Counted from the first letter of the stretch, positions 1 through 8,624 are shown. The stretch: DNA of 64,000 nt from CADCVT01 sp036389485 (GCA_036389485.1 DASVPR010000015.1:62001-126000), one strand, 5' to 3'. Numbers and translations: made by a program. The notes: generated from the sequence alone by a model not told the origin.

Positions 1-96
1 GGCGCCGCGCTGGGCCGCGAGGGCGCGCTGCGCGTCACCTACGGCCGCCCGGACGAGAACGCGCGCTTCCTGCGCGAGCTGCGCGCGCTGCTCTAG
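1..96 (+). CDS. C-terminal end of a probable histidinol-phosphate aminotransferase (partial)
   Basis: Reading from the first base gives 31 codons and a TAG stop; the 5' part lies outside the window. The visible tail reads RVTYGRPDENARFLRELRAL, which resembles the last helix of class I/II aminotransferases of the HisC type (arginine-containing 'R-x-T-x-G-x-P-x-E-N' strand followed by a short helix). HisC transfers an amino group to imidazole acetol phosphate in histidine synthesis, but other fold type I aminotransferases share this ending, so substrate is uncertain. The last base of the stop codon is the first base of the next gene's GTG, which suggests cotranscription. Confidence 0.5.
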   Translation, partial: GAALGREGALRVTYGRPDENARFLRELRALL

Positions 97-617
97 TGCG
101 CTGGCAGGACTTCGATCGCGCCGCGCCCGAGCTCGCGCGCGACGCGCGCGCCGTCCTCACACGGTGGCGGTTCGTGTTCCTCGGGACCGTGCGGCGCGAC
201 GGGACGCCCCGGATCAGCCCGGTCGAGGCGCACCTCGTCGGCGGCGACCTGATGCTCGTCATGGTCGCGCGCTCGCAGAAGGCGCGCGACGTGGCGCGGG
301 ACCCGCGGGTGACGCTCCAGTCGCCGGTGGTCGACCCGGCGGACCCGGGCACAGAGCTGAAGGTGCGCGGCCGTCTCGTCGAGGTCGACGACGAAAGCCG
401 GGAAGCGACCGCGGCGGCGGTGTTCGAGGCAAGCGGGTGGCGGCCGCTTCCGTCGTGGCGCTTCCTCGCCGTCGACCTCGCCGCGGTCGCGCTGGTCGCG
501 TGGGAGGAGGGCGTGATGGGGCTCACGCGGTGGACGGCCGAGGCCGGCGTCCTTCCCACCGAGCGCCGCCGCCTCGACGCCGAGGCGAGCGAGTATCGGC
601 GGGTCACGGCGGAGTAG
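96..617 (+). CDS. Pyridoxamine 5'-phosphate oxidase-fold flavoprotein (PPOX class)
   Basis: A 173-residue cytoplasmic protein starting at a GTG that overlaps the preceding stop codon. Residues 20-60 show the split-barrel signature: a hydrophobic strand into FLGTVRRDGTPRISPVE, then LMLVMVARSQKARDVARDP, where the Lys-Ala-Arg turn is the usual flavin phosphate/F420-contact region. The length fits the small PPOX family that binds FMN, F420 or haem-type cofactors. A pyridoxamine oxidase function is not implied; many such actinobacterial proteins are F420- or FMN-dependent reductases. It follows the aminotransferase end directly but has no evident metabolic link with it. Confidence 0.75.
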   Translation: MRWQDFDRAAPELARDARAVLTRWRFVFLGTVRRDGTPRISPVEAHLVGGDLMLVMVARSQKARDVARDPRVTLQSPVVDPADPGTELKVRGRLVEVDDESREATAAAVFEASGWRPLPSWRFLAVDLAAVALVAWEEGVMGLTRWTAEAGVLPTERRRLDAEASEYRRVTAE

Positions 618-631
618 CCGCAGGTTTCAGC

Positions 632-645
632 GAACGCGTGCGTTC
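632..645. promoter_or_regulatory. Perfect inverted repeat GAACGC-GT-GCGTTC, candidate operator
   Basis: A 14-base perfect palindrome lies 8 bases before the ATG of the secreted hydrolase gene, in a 36-base gap. Its symmetry and place between two genes fit a dimeric repressor site overlapping the promoter of the hydrolase-glycosidase pair. No regulator gene is next to it, so the assignment is inference. Confidence 0.35.
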
Positions 646-653
646 AAGCGCCT

Positions 654-2897
654 ATGCGTTCACTCGTCGCGGGCCTCGGACTGGCCCTCGTCCTGGCGGC
701 GGGCGCTGCTCCCGCCCCGGCCCAGGACGTCACCTTCCCCATCATCGGTACGGAGACCAAGCGGGGGACGGGGTCGACGACCGCGCTGCCCCCGCAGCTC
801 CCCGCCCTGAAGACCCTCGACGGCCTCATGGGCGACTGGACCGGCGACTCGACCGGCTTCGCGGGCACGATCGTCCGCTCCCGCGGCGAGCTGATCTACA
901 CCGACCACCTCTTCGACGCGTACGGCGCCGACGACGGCCGCGACGTCGAGCGGCTGAGCACGTTCGGCCCCGCGCACGACAACGTTCCCGAGACCTACCG
1001 CCTCGAGGCGCTGGCCCAGCAGGACCCCGCCGGCGAGTTCGGCATCCCCGCGCCCGACCAGATCCGCTACTCGACCAACTACGGCGACCTCGACCACCAG
1101 GACGTCGCCGACCTGAGCGAGGTCCGCCTCGCGGCGAAGGACAGCGTGCTGTGGCTGCTCGCCCGCACGACGACGATGAAGGCGGCGACCGACACCGCGG
1201 TCCTCGTCCTGCTCGACACGCAGGCCGACGACGGAGCGAAGCGCAGCGTTCCGTTCGGCAGCGGGCTGACCACGACGAAGGCCGACCGCGCGGTCCTGCT
1301 CGCCAACAACCGCGGGTGGACCGCCGACTTGCACACCGGCACCCTGAGCGAGCTGCCCGCGGGCAGCGTCGTCACCCGCCCCGACGGCTACGACAACGCG
1401 ATCGAGGCGCGGATCCCGGCCAAGGGCCCGACCGCGTTCGACGTCGCGGTCGCCGCGGGCCGGCAGAACGCAAACGGGAACGGCCTCGCGAACGTCGCGA
1501 ACGTCGCGTTTCGGACGGACGAGCCCGTCCGCGAGTGGTTCGACAAGCACCAGGCGCTCGCGCTGCACGCCGGCACGATCGACCCGTTCTTCACCCGGTT
1601 CGACACGCTGGCCGCCAGCAAGGGCGCGACGGACCAGTGGACGCCGGGCCCCGGCTACCACGAGCGCATCTTCCGCTCGACGGCGAACGTCTCGAGCGAG
1701 GGCGGCGAGGACGGGATCCTCCAGCACTACGGCCTCTACCTCCCGGACGCCTTCGACGCGAACGCGCAGATGCCGCTCCAGCTGTGGCTGCACTGGCGCG
1801 GCGGCACCGCGCACTCGGCCGGCGCGGCGATCCCCGGCATGTTCCGCGACCTCGGCGACGAGCCGGACGCGATCGTGGTCTCGCCCCGCGGGCGCGGCTC
1901 GTCGTCCTGGTACGTGGGCAAGGGCCATGTCGACGTCGAGCAGGTGTGGGCGGACGTCCACGCGCTGCTGAAGATCGACCCGAACCGCCGCTACGTCTCG
2001 GGCCACTCGATGGGCGGCTGGGGCTCGTTCCTCATGACGATCACGCACCCGGACTGGTTCGCGGCGGCGCTGCCCGCCAGCCCGCCGGTGACGCAGGGCG
2101 CGTGGACGGGGCTCGACTTCCCCGGCTGCGACCAGATGCGGTACGACGAGTACACGCCGTGCTACGTCGAGGCCAACGGCGGCGACGCCCGCGCGCAGCA
2201 CACGCGGCGGCTGCTCGAGAACCTGCGGCACATCCCGATCGCGATCCAGACCGGGGTGGAGGACGAGCTCGTGCCGTTCAGCGGCGTCGCGCGGCAGGCC
2301 GAGCGCTTCGTCCAGCTCGGCTACCGCCACCGCCTCTACGCGTACCTGACGCAGGAGCACTACGGCCCGCCGGTGTGGGACCAGTGGGGCGAGGGCGGCC
2401 GCTACATGCACCAGTTCCGCCGCCCCTCGCGACCGGCGCGGATCACCCACGTGCGCGACATGGCGTTCGAGCGGGCGATCGAGCGGGGCGTGCTCGACCT
2501 CGACCTCGGCCGCAACCGCTGGCTGAAGGGGCTGGAGACGACCGGGCGCGCGAGCTTCGACGGCCGGACGTTCGCGTTCCCGGAGAAGCCGTACACGGTC
2601 GTGCCCGAGGCGGGCGGCCCGGCGTCGACCGACCAGACCGGCCCGTACGCGATGACCGGCCTGCGCTGGCAGGACATCCCGCTGGCCACGCTGCCCGCCG
2701 CGCGCAACGCGTTCGAGGCGACCGTGAACGGCGCGACCGCCGCGACGCTCGACCCGCAGGAGATGGGGCTCGACGTCCGCCGCTCGATCACGGCGACCGT
2801 GAAGACGGACACGCCGCTGCAGCTCACGCTCACCGGCGTCGGGACGATCACGGTGCAGCCCGGGACCCACGACGTCACCTTCGATGCGGCGGGCTAG
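654..2897 (+). CDS. Secreted alpha/beta-hydrolase (prolyl-oligopeptidase/esterase-like)
   Basis: A 747-residue exported protein. Residues 1-23 are a Sec signal peptide ending at an AQ junction. Residues about 25-320 form a domain I do not recognise, probably beta-rich. Residues about 330-600 are an alpha/beta-hydrolase domain: the nucleophile elbow GHSMGGWGSF places Ser452, Asp537 in GVEDELVP and His569 in TQEHYG complete a plausible triad, and the run VVSPRGRGSSSW resembles an oxyanion-hole strand. A C-terminal beta segment (about 640-747) may be an accessory domain. The family includes esterases and S9-type peptidases, so the substrate is unknown. Its last 14 bases overlap the start of the next gene, which encodes a glycosidase-like enzyme, so the two exoenzymes are probably coexpressed. 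Confidence 0.75.
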   Translation: MRSLVAGLGLALVLAAGAAPAPAQDVTFPIIGTETKRGTGSTTALPPQLPALKTLDGLMGDWTGDSTGFAGTIVRSRGELIYTDHLFDAYGADDGRDVERLSTFGPAHDNVPETYRLEALAQQDPAGEFGIPAPDQIRYSTNYGDLDHQDVADLSEVRLAAKDSVLWLLARTTTMKAATDTAVLVLLDTQADDGAKRSVPFGSGLTTTKADRAVLLANNRGWTADLHTGTLSELPAGSVVTRPDGYDNAIEARIPAKGPTAFDVAVAAGRQNANGNGLANVANVAFRTDEPVREWFDKHQALALHAGTIDPFFTRFDTLAASKGATDQWTPGPGYHERIFRSTANVSSEGGEDGILQHYGLYLPDAFDANAQMPLQLWLHWRGGTAHSAGAAIPGMFRDLGDEPDAIVVSPRGRGSSSWYVGKGHVDVEQVWADVHALLKIDPNRRYVSGHSMGGWGSFLMTITHPDWFAAALPASPPVTQGAWTGLDFPGCDQMRYDEYTPCYVEANGGDARAQHTRRLLENLRHIPIAIQTGVEDELVPFSGVARQAERFVQLGYRHRLYAYLTQEHYGPPVWDQWGEGGRYMHQFRRPSRPARITHVRDMAFERAIERGVLDLDLGRNRWLKGLETTGRASFDGRTFAFPEKPYTVVPEAGGPASTDQTGPYAMTGLRWQDIPLATLPAARNAFEATVNGATAATLDPQEMGLDVRRSITATVKTDTPLQLTLTGVGTITVQPGTHDVTFDAAG

Positions 2898-5028
2898 CGC
2901 GCTGCTCGCCGCCGCGGTGACGCTGGTCGCCGCCGCTCCGGCCGATGCGAACCCGAAGAAGTACGGCTTCGCGTACTCGCGCGTCGACGCGAACCAGATC
3001 GTGATCGGCAACAGCGTGGCGGAGCGGCGCTGGTCGCGGGCGGCGATGCGCACGCTCGCGCTGGTCGACAAGCGCGGCCCGGACCGCACGTGGAGCGCGA
3101 ACACGCGCGACTTCGCGATCGGCACCGGCGCCGCGACCATCGGGTCGGAGGCGTTCACGGTCTCGCGGGTGGAGCGGACCGCGCTGCGCGCCGGCGGCGT
3201 GCGCCTGACGATGTCACTCACGGGCGTCCCCGGGCTCACGGTCACGCGGATCGCCGAGGCGTACCCGGGCGTCGCGGGCTTCCGCACCCAGACGATCCTC
3301 GAGCCGGCGGCCGGCCTCGCGATCGGCAGCGCGACGCTGGAGCAGCTCGCGCCCGGGGCCGGGACGCCCGCGCTCCACGCCTTCCGCGCCGGCGCCGACT
3401 GGCGCGACGCGGAGTGGACGGGGCCGGACGTCCAGGTCGGCGACCCGCACGGCGGCACGTGGCGCGCGACGACGACCGGCGGCCGCGGCGAGCCGATCAG
3501 CGGCAGCGGGCAGTGGCTGAGCGTCGCCGACGGCGCGCGATCGGTGTTCATGGTCGCCGAGGGGACGGACTTCCCCAGCGCGCGCGGCGCCTACGACGGC
3601 ACGACCGCGCAGCTGCGCGACGACTACGGCCGCGACGTCGTGATCCTCGGCCCGCTCGAGGAGAGCGGGCACATCGAGAACTCGAGCGACCTGCCGGCGC
3701 GCCATCGCGTCGCGGGGCCGGGCGAGAAGGTCGCCCTCGAGCCCGTCTTCACCGGCTTCGGCGACGGTGACGGCGACGCCGAGTGGCAGTTCGCGCGCTA
3801 CCTGCGCGAGCACCGCCTGCTCTCGGAGCCGGGCCGCGTCGTCTTCAACTCCGACCGCCTCGACGACGACCGCAGCGGCGCGAAGGACGACGCGGACTAC
3901 GCGATGGTCCAGCGCGTCGCCGACACCGCGCGGCGCCTCGGCGTCGACACGTTCGTGCTCGACGACGGCTGGCAGCAGATCTCCGGGGATTGGAACGCCG
4001 ACCCGGCGCGCTATCCCGACCCGGCGTTCCGCGCCGTGCGCGACGCGATCGCGCCGATGAAGCTCGGGCTGTGGATGAGCGCGGGGCACTTCCACCCGAC
4101 GTCCGTCACCGCGAAGGAGCACCCGGAGTGGTGGTGCCAGCCGTACGCGACCGGCCTCTACCTCTACAACACCGGCGAGCCGAGCGACGGCTCCAACGAG
4201 GCGGGCATCGTTCCCTGGGGCCCGGACGCGATCCCGTACCTCGAGGGCCGGATCCGCAAGGCGATCACCGAGTGGGGCGTCACCTACTTCAAGTTCGACT
4301 TCCTCGCGTGGCTGGACTGCGCGGGGCAGGGCGACTTCTACGCGTTCCGCGACGCGTTCGTCGACATGCTCGACCGGATCCGCGCCGACCACCCCGCGGT
4401 GACGCTGCAGATCGACGAGACCAACGACTACCGGCTGTTCCCGTTCGCATCCACGTCCCGGGGCCCGACGTGGTTCCAGAACGGCAACCCGGAGCCGGAC
4501 GTCCTCCTGCACAACCTGTGGAACCTCTCGCCGTACGTGCCGGCGTACGCGATCGGCCAGCACGTCCTCGGTGGGGACGCCTGGAAGCGCCACCCGGTCT
4601 CCACGCTCATGGCCGCGGCGCTGCCGTCGCACATCTCGTACTTCACGGACATCCGCACGCTGCCGGGCGCGGTGATCGACGAGGCCGGCCGGTGGATGGC
4701 CTGGTACAAGGCGAACCGCCGCCTGTTCACCGACGGCGTGACGTACCCGCTGCTGAGCGACCCGCTCGAGCACGGCTGGACGGCGCTGCAGCCGTGGAAC
4801 CCGGAGACGGGCGAGGGCGCCCTGCTCGCGTTCCGCCAGCAGAGCGACGCCGGCTCGCGCACGATCGCCCTGCGCAACGTGCCGGACGGGAGGACGTTCG
4901 TGCTGACCAGCGCGCCTGACGGAGCGTGGCTCGGCACCGTCACGTCCGCGCAGCTGCGCGCCGGGATCCACGTGGAGATCCCGGCGAAGGACGGCGCGAA
5001 GGTCATCGCGATCAGACCCGCCCCCTAG
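2884..5028 (+). CDS. Secreted GH36-like glycoside hydrolase (alpha-galactosidase superfamily)
   Basis: A 714-residue exported protein with a signal peptide in residues 1-22. An N-terminal beta-sandwich (about 25-300) precedes a TIM barrel containing FVLDDGWQQ (about 355), LGLWMSAGHFHP (about 400), the candidate nucleophile Asp472 in TYFKFDFLAW, and the candidate acid/base Asp511 or Asp515 in LQIDETNDY. This order and the K-x-D nucleophile strand are typical of clan D glycosidases (GH27/GH36). A small beta domain ends the protein. The specificity could be alpha-galactoside or another alpha-linked sugar. The 14-base overlap with the preceding hydrolase gene suggests translational coupling. Confidence is high for the fold and moderate for the family. 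Confidence 0.75.
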   Translation: MRRASALLAAAVTLVAAAPADANPKKYGFAYSRVDANQIVIGNSVAERRWSRAAMRTLALVDKRGPDRTWSANTRDFAIGTGAATIGSEAFTVSRVERTALRAGGVRLTMSLTGVPGLTVTRIAEAYPGVAGFRTQTILEPAAGLAIGSATLEQLAPGAGTPALHAFRAGADWRDAEWTGPDVQVGDPHGGTWRATTTGGRGEPISGSGQWLSVADGARSVFMVAEGTDFPSARGAYDGTTAQLRDDYGRDVVILGPLEESGHIENSSDLPARHRVAGPGEKVALEPVFTGFGDGDGDAEWQFARYLREHRLLSEPGRVVFNSDRLDDDRSGAKDDADYAMVQRVADTARRLGVDTFVLDDGWQQISGDWNADPARYPDPAFRAVRDAIAPMKLGLWMSAGHFHPTSVTAKEHPEWWCQPYATGLYLYNTGEPSDGSNEAGIVPWGPDAIPYLEGRIRKAITEWGVTYFKFDFLAWLDCAGQGDFYAFRDAFVDMLDRIRADHPAVTLQIDETNDYRLFPFASTSRGPTWFQNGNPEPDVLLHNLWNLSPYVPAYAIGQHVLGGDAWKRHPVSTLMAAALPSHISYFTDIRTLPGAVIDEAGRWMAWYKANRRLFTDGVTYPLLSDPLEHGWTALQPWNPETGEGALLAFRQQSDAGSRTIALRNVPDGRTFVLTSAPDGAWLGTVTSAQLRAGIHVEIPAKDGAKVIAIRPAP

Positions 5029-5048
5029 GCCCGGCGCACGGCATCGGC

Positions 5049-5054
5049 TACGCT
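5049..5054 (+). promoter_or_regulatory. Candidate -10 box (TACGCT) for the aroF leader transcript
   Basis: TACGCT ends 12 bases before the ATG of the aromatic leader frame. It matches the TAnnnT pattern found before several other starts in this window. No convincing -35 element is visible, so this is a weak call. Confidence 0.3.
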
Positions 5055-5066
5055 GGCGCGAGCGCC

Positions 5067-5141
5067 ATGAGCCTCGCGCCCGCCATCTTCCGTACTACCT
5101 ATGCGTCCGGCGGGCGCTTCTACGCCTGGCGATTTCTCTAG
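5067..5141 (+). CDS. Aromatic-rich 24-residue leader peptide of the aroF operon
   Basis: An ATG-to-TAG frame of 24 codons lies 94 bases before aroF. Six codons are aromatic (Phe8, Tyr12, Phe18, Tyr19, Trp21, Phe23), concentrated at the end as RFYAWRFL followed by the stop. This is the layout of ribosome-mediated attenuators: amino acids made by the downstream pathway are control codons next to a foldable RNA. The downstream operon (DAHP synthase, prephenate dehydrogenase, EPSP synthase) serves Phe, Tyr and Trp, and all three appear. Phe23 uses TTT, a rare codon in this genome. The frame has no strong Shine-Dalgarno; leaderless translation from the TACGCT promoter is possible. Chance cannot be excluded without comparison to related genomes. 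Confidence 0.65.
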   Translation: MSLAPAIFRTTYASGGRFYAWRFL

Positions 5142-5192
5142 GCGTTCGGCCACGAACCCCATGCCGTCTGTCACAGACGGGAGCCGAGCGCC
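5141..5192 (+). promoter_or_regulatory. Candidate attenuator structure between leader peptide and aroF
   Basis: The bases GGCGTTCGGC (5141-5150) can pair with GCCGAGCGCC (5183-5192) in ten pairs with one G-U. Inside this lies a perfect seven-pair hairpin, CCGTCTG-TCA-CAGACGG (5164-5180). The outer 5' arm begins at the last base of the leader stop codon, so a ribosome terminating there would mask it, while one stalled at the upstream aromatic codons would not. A competing pairing is possible between GGCGCT (5113-5118, inside the leader frame) and AGCGCC (5187-5192). There is no U-run, so the switch might act on translation or on a U-less terminator. The structure is seen by eye; the mechanism is inference. 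Confidence 0.5.
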
Positions 5193-5235
5193 GCAGGACC
5201 ATTCCTAGAGATCCAGGTGTAGAAAGGGCAGCAGG

Positions 5236-6267
5236 ATGATGATCGTGATGAAAGCGGGGGCGACGGAGGAGGAGATCCAGCACGTCGTCGAGCGCGTGGA
5301 GGGGGTGGGCGCCCGCGCCCACATCTCGCGCGGGGAGGAGGTCACGCTGATCGGGGCGATCGGCGACCGCGAGCACGTGCAGCGGCTCGGGCTCGAGGGC
5401 TCCCCGGGCGTCGACCGGGTCGTGCCGATCCTCAAGCCGTACAAGCTCGCGTCGCCGCAGCTGCGCAGCGGGCAGCCCTCGGTGCTGGAGATCGCGGGCC
5501 GCAAGGTCGGCGGCGAGCACTTCGCGCTGATGGCCGGACCGTGCACGGTCGAGTCGCGCGACCAGACGCTCGAGGCCGCGCGCGTGGTCCGGGCCGCCGG
5601 CGCGACGATGCTCCGCGGCGGCGCGTACAAGCCGCGCACATCGCCCTACGCGTTCCAGGGGCTCGGCCGCGCCGGCCTGCGGATCCTCGCCGAGGCGAAG
5701 GAGGAGACCGGGCTGCCGATCGTCACCGAGCTGATGGACACCCGGGACATGGAGGCGGTCGCCGAGGTGGCGGACGTCATCCAGGTCGGCGCGCGCAACA
5801 TGCAGAACTACCCGCTGCTGGCGGAGATCGGGCGGTCCGGCATCCCGACGCTGATCAAGCGCGGCCCGTCCTCGACGCTCGAGGAGCTGCTGATGGCGGC
5901 GGAGTACGTGCTGAAGGAGGGCAACGCGAACGTGATGGTCTGCGAGCGCGGCATCCGGACCTTCGAGAACGCCTACCGGTTCACGTTGGACCTGACGGCG
6001 ATCCCCGTGCTGAAGGAGATGACCCATCTGCCGGTGATCGTCGACCCGTCCCACGCGGCGGGGCGGCGCGGGCTCGTGGAGTCGCTGTCGTGCGGCGCCG
6101 CCGCGGCGGGCGCCGACGGGATCATCGTCGAGGTCCACCCGGACCCGGAGGAGGCGATCTGCGACGGGCCGCAGGCGCTGGAGACGGACGGGTTCGCCGC
6201 CTACGTCGAGAAGGTCGAGCGCGCCGCCGCCGTGGCCGGCAAGACGCTGAGCGGCGCGCCCGCGTAG
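5236..6267 (+). CDS. aroF: 3-deoxy-7-phosphoheptulonate (DAHP) synthase, AroA type I-beta
   Basis: A 343-residue cytoplasmic enzyme that condenses phosphoenolpyruvate and erythrose 4-phosphate, the first step to aromatic amino acids. The N-terminal 75 residues form the small ferredoxin-like regulatory domain seen in the type I-beta subgroup. The barrel contains LMAGPCTVES (metal-binding Cys), LRGGAYKPRTSPY, VGARNMQN, LIKRGP and VIVDPSHAAGRR, all conserved active-site stretches. The ATG at 5236 is chosen over the adjacent ATG at 5239 because GAAAGGG lies about seven bases upstream. It is the first large gene of aroF-tyrA-aroA and follows the candidate attenuator. The N-terminal domain may also give feedback control by aromatic products. 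Confidence 0.95.
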   Translation: MMIVMKAGATEEEIQHVVERVEGVGARAHISRGEEVTLIGAIGDREHVQRLGLEGSPGVDRVVPILKPYKLASPQLRSGQPSVLEIAGRKVGGEHFALMAGPCTVESRDQTLEAARVVRAAGATMLRGGAYKPRTSPYAFQGLGRAGLRILAEAKEETGLPIVTELMDTRDMEAVAEVADVIQVGARNMQNYPLLAEIGRSGIPTLIKRGPSSTLEELLMAAEYVLKEGNANVMVCERGIRTFENAYRFTLDLTAIPVLKEMTHLPVIVDPSHAAGRRGLVESLSCGAAAAGADGIIVEVHPDPEEAICDGPQALETDGFAAYVEKVERAAAVAGKTLSGAPA

Positions 6268-7326
6268 TTGCGCGTCGCGGTCGTCGGCGTCGGGCTCATC
6301 GGCGGGTCCATCGGGATCGCGGCGCGCGAGCGGCTCGGCGCGCGCGTCGCCGGCTGGGACCCCGACGCGGGCGCGCTCGCCGAGGCCGAGTCCCGCGGCG
6401 CGATCGACGAGGCCTCGCCGTCGCTGCTGTCGGCGCTGCGCGACGCGGACGTGGCCTTCGTCGCCGCGCCGGTCGGCGCGCTCCCGGCGCTCGTGCGCGA
6501 GGTTCTCGACGCCGCGCCGGACGAGTGCGTGGTCAGCGACGTCGGCTCGACCAAGCGCGCGGTGGTGGTCGACGACGACCGCTTCTGCGGCGGCCACCCG
6601 CTCGCGGGCGCGGAGACGTCCGGCGTCGCGAACGCGCGCGGCGACCTCTTCGACGGCGCTGTCTGGTACCTGACGCCGACCGCCCGCACCTCGGGGATCC
6701 TGCTCGAGCGCCTGCACCGCGCCGTGGCGGGGTTCGGCGCGCGGCCGATGTCGATCGACGCCGAGACCCACGACCGGCTGATGGCCGGCGTCTCGCACCT
6801 GCCGCACGTGCTCGCCAACGTGCTCGTCGCGCAGGCCGCGGCGGCGCTCGGCGGCGAGGCGATCCCGCCGACGGGGCCCTCCTTCCGCGACGCGACGCGC
6901 GTGGCCGGTGCGAGCTCGGCGATCTGGACCGACATCTACCTGGCCAACCGCGACGCGCTGGTCGAGCGGATCGACGACACCGTCGCGCGGCTGAACGACG
7001 TCGCGCGGGCGCTGCGCGAGGGCGACGCCGACGCGGTCACGGCGTGGAACGAGGCCGCCGCGGCGGACCGCCGCGCGCTCCTGGAGGCCGGCCTGGAGGG
7101 CGGCGAGGTCCACGAGCTGCGGGTCTCGGTGCCGAACCGGCCCGGCGTGATCGCCGACATTGCGCTGGCGCTCGGCCGGGCGGGTGTCAACATCGTGGAC
7201 ATGGCGTTGAGCCCGTCCGCGGACTTCAGGCAGGGGCGCGTCTCGCTGTGGGTGAGCGGGGACGAGCACGCCGGGCGCGCGGAGGAGCTCATCGCGGGGC
7301 TCGGATTCCCGGTCGTCCGCGGATGA
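6268..7326 (+). CDS. tyrA: Prephenate dehydrogenase with C-terminal ACT domain
   Basis: A 352-residue enzyme that oxidatively decarboxylates prephenate (or arogenate) on the tyrosine branch. The Rossmann motif VVGVGLIGGSIG (residues 4-15) binds NAD(P). CGGHPLAGAE carries the catalytic histidine and SHLPHVLA the second conserved histidine region. Residues about 285-352 are an ACT domain beginning ELRVSVPNRPGVIADI, which usually binds tyrosine or phenylalanine for allosteric control. The TTG start follows the aroF stop codon with no gap, and the stop overlaps the aroA ATG, so translation is probably coupled. Confidence 0.93.
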   Translation: MRVAVVGVGLIGGSIGIAARERLGARVAGWDPDAGALAEAESRGAIDEASPSLLSALRDADVAFVAAPVGALPALVREVLDAAPDECVVSDVGSTKRAVVVDDDRFCGGHPLAGAETSGVANARGDLFDGAVWYLTPTARTSGILLERLHRAVAGFGARPMSIDAETHDRLMAGVSHLPHVLANVLVAQAAAALGGEAIPPTGPSFRDATRVAGASSAIWTDIYLANRDALVERIDDTVARLNDVARALREGDADAVTAWNEAAAADRRALLEAGLEGGEVHELRVSVPNRPGVIADIALALGRAGVNIVDMALSPSADFRQGRVSLWVSGDEHAGRAEELIAGLGFPVVRG

Positions 7327-8624
7327 GCGAGGTCCGCTTCGACCCGGTCGAGCGGCTGCGGGGGACGGTCGTCGCGCCGCCGGACAAGTCGATCTCGCAC
7401 CGCGCGGCGCTGCTCGGCGCGATGACCGACACGCCGGTGCGCATCGAGAACTATCTCGAGGCCGACGACACGATGTCGACCCTGGCGGCCGTCCAGCAGC
7501 TCGGCGCGATCGCGGAGGTGCGGCCCGGCGAGGTGATCCTCCGCGGGGTCGGGCTGCGCGAGGCGCGCGAGGTGACCAACGCGATCGACGTCGGCAACGC
7601 GGGGACGCTGATGCGGCTGCTGCCGGGCTGGCTCGCCGGCCACGACGGCCGCGCGTGGCTCGTCGACGGCGACGCGTCGATCCGCCGCCGCCCCGTCGAC
7701 CGCATCGCCGAGCCGCTGCGCCGCATGGGCGCGATCGTCGAGCCGACCGCCGGCCGGTTCCCGCCGTTCCGCGTCTACGGCGCGCGGCTGCGGTCGATCG
7801 CGTACGAGCTGCCGGTCGCCAGCGCGCAGGTGAAGTCGTGCGTGCTGCTCGCAGCGCTCGTCGCCGACGGCTCGACGACGGTGACCGAGCCGGTCCCCTC
7901 ACGCGATCACACCGAGCGGATGCTCGCGCGCGCCGGCGTGACGATCCACCGGAACGGCCGCCACGTCACGGTCGCCAACTGCGACGAGCTCGAGTGGGAG
8001 GACGTCGTCGTCCCCGGCGACCTGTCCTCGGCGGCGTTCGCGGTAGCCGCCGGCCTCGTCGTCCCCGGCTCCCGGCTGGTGGTGGAGGGCGTCGGCGTGA
8101 ACTGGACGCGCACGGGCTTCCTGCGCATCGTCGAGCGGATGGGAGGGATCGTCATCGGCGACCTCGAGGCCGAGCCCAGCTCCGACTCGATCCCGACGGA
8201 CGAGCCGGTCACCGACCTCGACGTCACGGCGGGGCCGCTCGTCGGCACGGTCGTCGACGCGGAGGAGGTCCCGCTGGCGATCGACGAGCTGCCGCTCGTG
8301 GCGCTGCTCGGCTGCTTCGCCGAGGGCGAGACCGTCGTGCGCGGCGCCGGCGAGCTGCGACTGAAGGAGTCCGACCGCATCGCGTCGGTCGTCGAGGGCC
8401 TCCGCGGTCTCGGCGCCACGATCGAGGCCACGGAGGACGGGTTCGCGGTCACCGGGACCGGCGGCCTGCGCGGAGGCGCCCTCGACGCCCACGGCGACCA
8501 CCGTCTCGCGATGATGGGCGCCGTGGCCGGGATGGCGTCGAACGAGGGCGTCGGCGTCGTGGGGATGGACGCGGCCGCGATCTCCTACCCGGGCTTCGTC
8601 GAGGACTTCGCGCAGCTCGTGTGA
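7323..8624 (+). CDS. aroA: 3-phosphoshikimate 1-carboxyvinyltransferase (EPSP synthase)
   Basis: A 433-residue cytoplasmic enzyme joining shikimate 3-phosphate and phosphoenolpyruvate, sixth step of the shikimate pathway. PPDKSISHRA (about residue 20) binds shikimate 3-phosphate, DVGNAGTLMR (about 87-96) is the PEP-loop region, SAQVKSCVLLAAL, KESDRI and HGDHRLAM are conserved. The ATG overlaps the tyrA stop in ATGA. The next gene is convergent, its stop only seven bases away. In many bacteria aroA is followed directly by cmk; here an inverted gene separates them. Confidence 0.95.
   Translation: MSEVRFDPVERLRGTVVAPPDKSISHRAALLGAMTDTPVRIENYLEADDTMSTLAAVQQLGAIAEVRPGEVILRGVGLREAREVTNAIDVGNAGTLMRLLPGWLAGHDGRAWLVDGDASIRRRPVDRIAEPLRRMGAIVEPTAGRFPPFRVYGARLRSIAYELPVASAQVKSCVLLAALVADGSTTVTEPVPSRDHTERMLARAGVTIHRNGRHVTVANCDELEWEDVVVPGDLSSAAFAVAAGLVVPGSRLVVEGVGVNWTRTGFLRIVERMGGIVIGDLEAEPSSDSIPTDEPVTDLDVTAGPLVGTVVDAEEVPLAIDELPLVALLGCFAEGETVVRGAGELRLKESDRIASVVEGLRGLGATIEATEDGFAVTGTGGLRGGALDAHGDHRLAMMGAVAGMASNEGVGVVGMDAAAISYPGFVEDFAQLV

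Noticed and set aside
660..3551. 963-codon open frame on the minus strand opposite the hydrolase and glycosidase genes
   Set aside because: Its composition is Arg/Ala/Val-biased low complexity without any domain, as expected for the antisense of a high-GC gene; the plus-strand frames encode clear families with signal peptides.
5541..8624. 1027-codon plus frame ending as aroA
   Set aside because: Only the part from 7323 shows EPSP synthase motifs; the rest is an off-frame reading of aroF and tyrA.
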